Origin: a bacterium
GTDB taxonomy: Bacteria > Actinomycetota > Aquicultoria > Aquicultorales > Aquicultoraceae
Direction: 5' to 3'
DNA: 36,166 bases
Assembly (NCBI GenBank): GCA_902810715.1
Contig: CADDYS010000012.1
Coordinates: 1 to 36,166, forward strand
In this document: positions 31,370 to 36,166 of the stretch, piece by piece
How the letters are laid out: every line of letters begins with the position of its first letter
How positions within the stretch are numbered: the first letter of the stretch is position 1
The notes under the pieces: model-generated
Database searches by the model: none
Told to the model about the DNA's origin: nothing
Seen by the model: the letters and a program-made list of their open reading frames with translations, nothing else
Translations under genes and position numbers: made by a program

Positions 31370-32899
31370 CTATCCTTCCAGTTTATATTTATCAAATCCA
31401 TGCCGAGTGTAGATATCGTGCATCTCCGGCGTCAGTTGACTGATAACGCTCTCTAAAACATGTTGTATAAATCTGGTGCCAAGCTGAGATCGGATAAACC
31501 CAAGCTGCATAAAATAAAACTCCTTTGCAAGTTTAACAAATTCATGGATGTCTTGCGGGACATCTATACTATCTATAAGCTTAAACTCACGCAGCATGAA
31601 CGACATCTTTTGTTCGGATGCCAGTTTGTTTAAGTCCTCTTCAACCTGCACAGCAATCTTTTCAGCCCTTATTGCTATCAGCCTCTCAAATAGCGCGTCA
31701 GAAAGGAACTTCAGAAGATCGAACAGTTCTCCCTTATCTTTGTTTGCAGTAACAACCAACCCGCAGATAGAAAAGGTATAAAGCACACGGCTTACGTCGA
31801 ATATGCTCAGCGAGGTTGCTGCAGCAAGCTTTTCAATATTTCGCATTCCGTTGATCTGGCTTAACACCGCCTCTTCGTCGCTATTCAGATTTATTTTATC
31901 GAGGACTTTTCGACTCTCGTCGAGTTCGTAAACTGTGTCACTTGAGGGTATTACTTTTCTTATGCGGTTCCAATCATCGACTACCCTACAGCCTGCAAAA
32001 ATAAGGCTACAGCTATCAACTTTAAGTGCAACGCCCCCCTCTTCGACAAGCAGATCAGGCGTAAAAACAAAACTGCCATCCGGCCATTTAAAAGGCTTTA
32101 AAATCCTATCCGGTATGGCGTTATCCGCGAGCTGATCATCTCCTTTACCTAGCAATCCGGACGAGCTAGCAGCGTATCTCACCTCACCCTTTATGAAGGT
32201 TATGGTTACGAGACTGGCGCCACGTTTAAGATAAAGAGTGCCAGTCCTCACCCCTGTAGTTATAGTGCGCATGACGTCTGCAAGCTGCACTTTGCTTAAG
32301 TCGCCACTGAGTGAGAAAACCGAAGCAGTGCCTTGCCTGTTGGGGGGATTATTTTCGCTTTCGATAAACGTTTCAAGCCAAGCGGTCTCATGCTCTGCAA
32401 ATGCAAGGGTGTGGCCTACTACCAATTTTAAAGTGGTCGGGTATACGTCACCATTCTTTGCCAACTTCAGTTGCTCCTGCAAACCCGCACGCCACTTCTT
32501 TAGATAACGTTTTCTTTTTTCTAAAACTTCAAAGGCCTTTTCCCTCGTAAATTTGTTAATAAAAAAAAGGCCTATATTATAGTCGAGAAACACTTTATCC
32601 TGCTCGGCTAATAACCTTGCAAGCGAATCAAAAAATAGCTTGCGGCCATACTCTGTTACCCTATAGATACTCCGGTCGGGTTTATTATATTGCTTCTCGA
32701 CCACTTCGGTTATCAAGCCCTGTTTTTTCAATCTCGTTAAAGAATAATAGACAGAAGTACGGCTGATATCAAGCCAGCTTTGCATATGGTCTGAGCTGAT
32801 GATTTGATTTATCTCATAGCCATGCATCGGCTTTTCCAGCACAAGACCAAGCACCATAAGGTCGATTTTAGAAATCAGCGTTTCTATTTTAGGTTTCAT
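31370..32899 (-). CDS. PadR winged-helix regulator fused to PATAN/DUF4388-like domain
   Basis: 509 residues. The N-terminal 95 or so are a PadR winged helix (LMVLGLVLEKPMHGYEINQI, SRTSVYYSLTRLKKQGLITE, RSIYRVTEYGRKLFFD), followed by the PadR C-terminal helical part (about 100-175). After a linker comes a PATAN/DUF4388-like domain (about 193-300: FSLSGDLSKVQLADVMRTIT, GTLYLKRGASLVTITFIKGE, RYAASSSGLLG). Residues about 340-400 look like a second winged helix (NSDEEAVLSQINGMRNIEKL, SIFDVSRVLYTFSICGL), as often follows DUF4388. The last 100 residues are helical. PadR proteins are usually 110-200 residues, so this is a large, unusual fusion. The GTATATATAC palindrome (32955-32964) upstream may be its own operator. 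Confidence 0.88.
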   Translation of the reverse strand: MKPKIETLISKIDLMVLGLVLEKPMHGYEINQIISSDHMQSWLDISRTSVYYSLTRLKKQGLITEVVEKQYNKPDRSIYRVTEYGRKLFFDSLARLLAEQDKVFLDYNIGLFFINKFTREKAFEVLEKRKRYLKKWRAGLQEQLKLAKNGDVYPTTLKLVVGHTLAFAEHETAWLETFIESENNPPNRQGTASVFSLSGDLSKVQLADVMRTITTGVRTGTLYLKRGASLVTITFIKGEVRYAASSSGLLGKGDDQLADNAIPDRILKPFKWPDGSFVFTPDLLVEEGGVALKVDSCSLIFAGCRVVDDWNRIRKVIPSSDTVYELDESRKVLDKINLNSDEEAVLSQINGMRNIEKLAAATSLSIFDVSRVLYTFSICGLVVTANKDKGELFDLLKFLSDALFERLIAIRAEKIAVQVEEDLNKLASEQKMSFMLREFKLIDSIDVPQDIHEFVKLAKEFYFMQLGFIRSQLGTRFIQHVLESVISQLTPEMHDIYTRHGFDKYKLEG

Positions 32900-32954
32900 C
32901 TAGAATCACACTCTTATCGATAACTGCCTTTAGATTGGGTATTGATTAGATATG

Positions 32955-33006
32955 CGTATATATACACCATAATAACAAATTCCTTCTTGAAATACATTTT
33001 ATGTAT
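32955..33006. promoter_or_regulatory. Two palindromes upstream of PadR-PATAN gene
   Basis: GTATATATAC (32955-32964) is a perfect 10-bp palindrome and ATACAT-TTT-ATGTAT (32992-33006) has perfect 6-bp arms. PadR regulators bind ATGT/ACAT-type dyads, although the canonical spacing differs. They lie 56-107 nt upstream of the padR-type ATG, between it and the 3' end of mnmA. Confidence 0.4.
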
Positions 33007-33036
33007 CAGTTATTTGCTACAAGGTGACTAAGAGCA

Positions 33037-34158
33037 TTAAAGATCGCGATTGGCAGCATCTGCGGCATGCATGAGAATTGTGCCGCCGCCAACCACTATG
33101 TCTCCATCATAAAAAACAACCGCCTGTCCAGGGGTTATCGCGGATTGGGGATGTTCAAACTCAACCTCCACTTCCCCCTCCAGCAGCGGTGAAATCACCG
33201 CGGGGGACTCAGGGGCCTTGTATCTAATTTTTGCGGTAACGGCCATAGGCTCTTTTAATTCGGCAATCGAAATTAAATTTATATCCTCTGCGATGAGCGT
33301 GGTTCTGCCAAGGTCTTCTTTAGTGCCAACTACAATGGCATCCTCTTCTTCTCTTATTGCAATAACATAAAGCGGAACCGGCGAGGATATACCCAATCCT
33401 TTTCTCTGCCCTATCGTATAGTGGATAATGCCCTTGTGGATCCCGATAACGTTCCCCTGTTTGTCATAAATCGGCCCGGGCCGCTCCGATCCCGGCACGT
33501 ACTCGCTTACAAATCTGGGATAATTTTTATCGGGAACAAAGCAGATTTCCTGGCTCTCCGGTTTTGCCGCAACGGATAGGCCGAGTTCTTCGGCTTTCTT
33601 TCGAGTCTCTCCTTTAGTCAACTCACCAAGCGGGAAAAGAGTGCGTGCAAGTTGATCCTGTGTTAAGACGTAAAGCACATAGGACTGGTCTTTGCTCTTG
33701 TCTATCCCTTTCTTAAGGATATACCTGCCCCTTGAGTCGTCGTAATCAATTCGCGCATAGTGCCCTGTTGCAATAAAATCGGCGCCGATTGCCATGGCCT
33801 TGTGAAGAAGGGCTTTGAATTTAACAAACTGATTGCACCGGATGCACGGATTGGGTGTGCGCCCGCGCCGGTATTCAGAGACAAAGTTCTCAATAACTTC
33901 TTCTTTGAACACCTCACGGAAGTCGAAGGTATAGTGCGGGATGCCGAGCTTATGGGCGACTTTCTTTGCATCGTCGGTTGCCGATAACGAGCAGCAGCCG
34001 CCAAATCGGTCGGCCTCGCCTGCTGTCTTAGGCGACGGCCATATGTTCATAGTTATGCCGATTACATCGTAACCGGCCTCAACAAGCAAAGCGGCTGCAA
34101 CCGAGCTATCAACCCCTCCGCTCATGGCGCAAACCACACGTTTTTTTACGTTAGACAT
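33037..34158 (-). CDS. mnmA: tRNA-specific 2-thiouridylase MnmA
   Basis: Adds sulfur to U34 of tRNA-Lys, -Glu and -Gln using ATP activation and persulfide sulfur from a cysteine desulfurase. 373 residues, full length: PP-loop SGGVDSS (13-19), the catalytic Cys pair C105 (NPCIRCN) and C206 (ESQEICFV), the tRNA-binding DKSKDQSYVLYVL stretch and the central IHYTIGQRKGLG. ATG at 34158 is preceded by a GAGAATAGAGA leader rather than a classical GGAGG. It follows iscU by 70 nt in an iscS-iscU-mnmA run, a common arrangement in which IscS supplies the sulfur. Confidence 0.97.
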   Translation of the reverse strand: MSNVKKRVVCAMSGGVDSSVAAALLVEAGYDVIGITMNIWPSPKTAGEADRFGGCCSLSATDDAKKVAHKLGIPHYTFDFREVFKEEVIENFVSEYRRGRTPNPCIRCNQFVKFKALLHKAMAIGADFIATGHYARIDYDDSRGRYILKKGIDKSKDQSYVLYVLTQDQLARTLFPLGELTKGETRKKAEELGLSVAAKPESQEICFVPDKNYPRFVSEYVPGSERPGPIYDKQGNVIGIHKGIIHYTIGQRKGLGISSPVPLYVIAIREEEDAIVVGTKEDLGRTTLIAEDINLISIAELKEPMAVTAKIRYKAPESPAVISPLLEGEVEVEFEHPQSAITPGQAVVFYDGDIVVGGGTILMHAADAANRDL

Positions 34159-34228
34159 TCTCTATTCTCTGCCTATTATCAATAGTAGTTGCCCCATTTA
34201 TGGGGCGAGAAGGGCGTATATAGATTCG

Positions 34229-34594
34229 CTACTTTTTCGATCGGTAATCCGCTATCGCCTCGCGCAGGCCGTCGGCGGCTAAGACCGAGCAGTGCATCTT
34301 CTGCGCCGGCAGGCCATCCAGCGCATCAGCGATGTCCTGCCTGGATATTTTCTCAGCATCCTCAAGCGGCTTTCCTATCGCAAGCTCGGTTATCATACTG
34401 CTTGTCGCAATCGCCGCGCCGCAGCCCAGGGTCTTAAATTTTACATCCTCGATTTTGTCGTCCTTAACTTTGATGGTAATGCGCATCATATCGCCGCATG
34501 TCGGGTTGCCGACCTCGCCGACACCATCCGGGTTCTCAACTTCGCCGACATTTCTCGGATTTCTAAAATGCTCCATTACTTTTTCGCTATACAT
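34229..34594 (-). CDS. iscU: Fe-S cluster scaffold protein IscU/NifU
   Basis: Scaffold on which Fe-S clusters are built from IscS-derived sulfur. ATG at 34594 is chosen because GGAGG lies 9 nt upstream and the family begins MYSEKVMEHF.NPRNVG; a longer in-frame start at 34636 overlaps iscS without need. 121 residues. The three cluster-binding cysteines are C33 (NPTCGDMM, with D35), C58 (TLGCGAAIA) and C102 (KMHCSVLA). The length and the lack of a C-terminal Nfu domain make it IscU-like. It begins 16 nt after the end of iscS. Confidence 0.96.
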   Translation of the reverse strand: MYSEKVMEHFRNPRNVGEVENPDGVGEVGNPTCGDMMRITIKVKDDKIEDVKFKTLGCGAAIATSSMITELAIGKPLEDAEKISRQDIADALDGLPAQKMHCSVLAADGLREAIADYRSKK

Positions 34595-34610
34595 ATAAGA
34601 AACCTCCGGT

Positions 34611-35789
34611 CTACTGCTTTCCTTTCCATGCCTCATCGAGCGGTGACATTGCCCTTAGTCGCTCGATAATGGGTGGAAGAATTTCCAACACGTAATCAAT
34701 ATCTTCCTTGGTCGTCTTGTCCCCAAGGGTAAGCCTTAGCGAACTGTGGGCTATCTCGGCCGGTATCCCCATTGCCAGAAGCACATGCGACGGCTCAAGC
34801 GTACCCGATGTGCACGCCGAGCCGCTGGATGAGCTTACGCCCTCCATGTCAAGGCTAAGAAGCATTGCCTCGCCTTCTGCGCCAACCAGGCAGGCGCTTG
34901 CGTTGTTGGGGAGTCTCTTTGTCGGATGCCCGGTCGGTCTCGCATTCGGGATTTTATCAACCATGCCGTGAAGCAGGCGGTCTCGGAGCTCGGTTAGCCG
35001 CTTTGCCTCAGATGCCATCTCTCTCTCGGCGATTTCAACGGCCTTGGCAAGCCCTACTATTCCGGCCACATTGTGCGTACCGGCCCTGCGGTTGTTCTCC
35101 TGGCTGCCCCCGTGCGCCGTCGGGACCATCCGGGTTCCCTTTCTTACATAAAGGGCACCAACGCCCTTCGGGCCGTAGAGTTTATGCGCGGAGACAGATA
35201 GCAGATCAACCCCAAGCTCGTTAACGTTTGTCGGGATGTGACCAAACGTTTGTACCGCATCGGTATGTAGATAAACACCCCTTGCACGTGTGATTTTGCT
35301 GATTTCTTCAAGCGGCTCGATTGTCCCAACCTCGTTGTTAGCATGCATAATGGATACAAGGACGGTTTTATCAGTGATCGCCTTCTCTACATCGGCCGGA
35401 TCGACCATCCCGTGCTCATCTACCGGAAGATAGGTGATCTCGTAGCCCCGCTTCGCCAAGAAGTGACAGGGTTCAAGCACCGCATGATGCTCAATCGGGG
35501 TAGTAATTATATGATTGCCCTTCTTCTCGTTGGCAAAAGCCACGCCTTTGATCGCCATGTTATCCGACTCGGTTCCGCCGCTTGTAAAAACAACCTCCCT
35601 CGGGTCCGCCCCCATAAAGGCGGCGACCCTGTCGCGGGCATCCTCAACCGCACCTCTTGCCTGCCTACCCAACGTGTAAAGAGAAGAGGGGTTGCCAAAA
35701 TCCTCTGTAAAATAAGGCATCATCGCCTCTAAAACTTCCGGGCGCATCGGCGTCGTGGCCGCATAATCAAGATAAATTAACCTGTCCAA
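34611..35789 (-). CDS. iscS: Cysteine desulfurase IscS/NifS
   Basis: PLP enzyme that takes sulfur from cysteine as a protein persulfide for IscU and MnmA. 392 residues from TTG, with GGAGG about 9 nt upstream. Family marks: YLDYAATTP at the N-terminus, TSGGTESDN, EHHAVLEP, HTDAVQTFGH, the PLP lysine K203 (SVSAHKLYGPKG) and the catalytic loop Cys C325 (SSGSACTSG). Because the neighbourhood may use selenium, this enzyme could also supply selenide, but nothing in the sequence separates that role. It lies downstream of a CTAG-rich repeat array and leads the iscS-iscU-mnmA run. Confidence 0.97.
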   Translation of the reverse strand: MDRLIYLDYAATTPMRPEVLEAMMPYFTEDFGNPSSLYTLGRQARGAVEDARDRVAAFMGADPREVVFTSGGTESDNMAIKGVAFANEKKGNHIITTPIEHHAVLEPCHFLAKRGYEITYLPVDEHGMVDPADVEKAITDKTVLVSIMHANNEVGTIEPLEEISKITRARGVYLHTDAVQTFGHIPTNVNELGVDLLSVSAHKLYGPKGVGALYVRKGTRMVPTAHGGSQENNRRAGTHNVAGIVGLAKAVEIAEREMASEAKRLTELRDRLLHGMVDKIPNARPTGHPTKRLPNNASACLVGAEGEAMLLSLDMEGVSSSSGSACTSGTLEPSHVLLAMGIPAEIAHSSLRLTLGDKTTKEDIDYVLEILPPIIERLRAMSPLDEAWKGKQ

Positions 35790-35805
35790 ACTTATTGCCT
35801 CCTAT

Positions 35806-36064
35806 CTAGATACTAGAAACTTCTAGAGACTAGAAACTTGAAACTAGACCGGACCTATCGGTCCTGACTAGAAACTAGATAAAACCTTCTAGAGACTAGA
35901 AACTTGAAACTAGAAACTAGATAAAACCATCTTTATAGATCTCTTATCTTTTAAACCCACAATCTAGACCTTCAACTCTAGTCTCTAGTTTCTAGTCTCT
36001 AGTTTCTAGTATCTAGTTTCTAGTCTCTAGTCTCTAGTCTCTAGCTTCTAGTCTCTAGTCTCTA
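35806..36064. repeat. CTAG-heptamer array arranged as a large inverted repeat
   Basis: The left half (35806-35926) is built of CTAGAAA, CTAGAGA and CTAGATA units and contains an exact 29-bp direct repeat (35820-35848 and 35886-35914). The right half (35964-36064) is the reverse complement type (CTAGTCT, CTAGTTT). A small hairpin GGACC-TATC-GGTCC lies at 35851-35864. The halves could fold into a long imperfect stem. The right edge runs into the 3' end of the next leftward gene and supplies its stop codon. Confidence 0.85.
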
Positions 36065-36166
36065 GCTCACATGCACCTATCTCATCTTCAATCGCTTCTT
36101 CAACAAGTCGAAGCGAAGGCGCATTTTGTTGTTTTGTAAGCTCCTCTATTTTTTGCTCAAGCTCTC
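36048..36166 (-). CDS. C-terminal 38 residues of a gene cut by the right edge
   Basis: A leftward frame open from the window edge to TAG at 36050-36048. Visible residues ELEQKIEELTKQQNAPSLRL, VEEAIEDEIGACELETRD: a charged, helical, possibly coiled-coil tail. Not identified; position upstream of iscS might suggest an Isc regulator, but the sequence does not match an IscR tail that I know. The last five codons and the stop are made of CTAGAGA-type repeat units, so the repeat array has invaded or generated the end of this gene. Confidence 0.55.
   Translation of the reverse strand, partial: ELEQKIEELTKQQNAPSLRLVEEAIEDEIGACELETRD

Noticed and set aside
35806-36064. CRISPR array
   Set aside because: Units are 7 bp and nearly contiguous with no unique spacers of constant length, and orientation flips in the middle; no cas genes are present.

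Overview
The window (36,166 bp, both strands densely coded) looks like chromosome of a motile bacterium with a Gram-positive type envelope. The flagellar order fliO-fliP-fliQ-fliR-flhB-flhA-flhF-flhG-pilZ-(membrane protein)-fliA-pilZ-(small protein)-swrB-like is the order known from Bacillota, especially Clostridia, and from some deep-branching Actinomycetota. Two secreted coiled-coil wall hydrolases (NlpC/P60 and M23) fit such an envelope. Many TTG and GTG starts with strong GGAGG-type ribosome binding sites are seen. I cannot place the organism more precisely from the sequence alone.

Layout. (1) 1-1171: start of a chemoreceptor gene read leftwards, cut by the window edge. (2) 1392-13583: a rightward flagellar block holding the type III export gate (FliO, FliP, FliQ, FliR, FlhB, FlhA), the placement GTPase/ATPase pair FlhF and FlhG, two PilZ c-di-GMP receptors, sigma-28 (FliA) and a SwrB-like protein. 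(3) 13585-23100: a mixed accessory stretch with two HTH regulators around a shared control region, a GAF/HD-GYP phosphodiesterase, a CopG-PIN toxin-antitoxin pair, an IS1634-type transposase, an AbiE type IV toxin-antitoxin with an unrecognised third gene, two diverged direct repeats (17529-17597 and 22820-22888) bracketing the last three, and an initiator tRNA gene. (4) 23283-29782: NlpC/P60 endopeptidase, the TldD/TldE protease pair, an RsbW-like ATPase and an M23 peptidase. (5) 29810-32899: a DUF5714-type zinc-ribbon gene that appears to begin upstream of an in-frame TGA, next to a two-gene unit made of a PadR-PATAN fusion and a multi-span membrane protein. (6) 33037-35789: mnmA, iscU and iscS (read leftwards), which feed sulfur from cysteine to Fe-S clusters and tRNA thiolation; then a CTAG-rich repeat array and the 3' end of another gene.

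The genes share a c-di-GMP theme: two PilZ receptors sit in the flagellar operon and an HD-GYP phosphodiesterase lies just beyond it, so second-messenger control of swimming is likely. GCCGATAA-like sigma-28 -10 boxes upstream of the chemoreceptor, fliA and the second pilZ gene suggest FliA autoregulation and late-gene expression.

The most interesting observation is at 29909-30679. A well-placed ribosome binding site and ATG start a frame that meets TGA at codon 12 and then continues into the annotated-looking 235-residue ORF. The downstream ATG would cut a CxxC zinc knuckle in half, and a 7-bp hairpin with a GGU apical loop lies 29 nt after the TGA, as expected of a bacterial SECIS. I read it as a candidate selenoprotein whose start would normally be missed.
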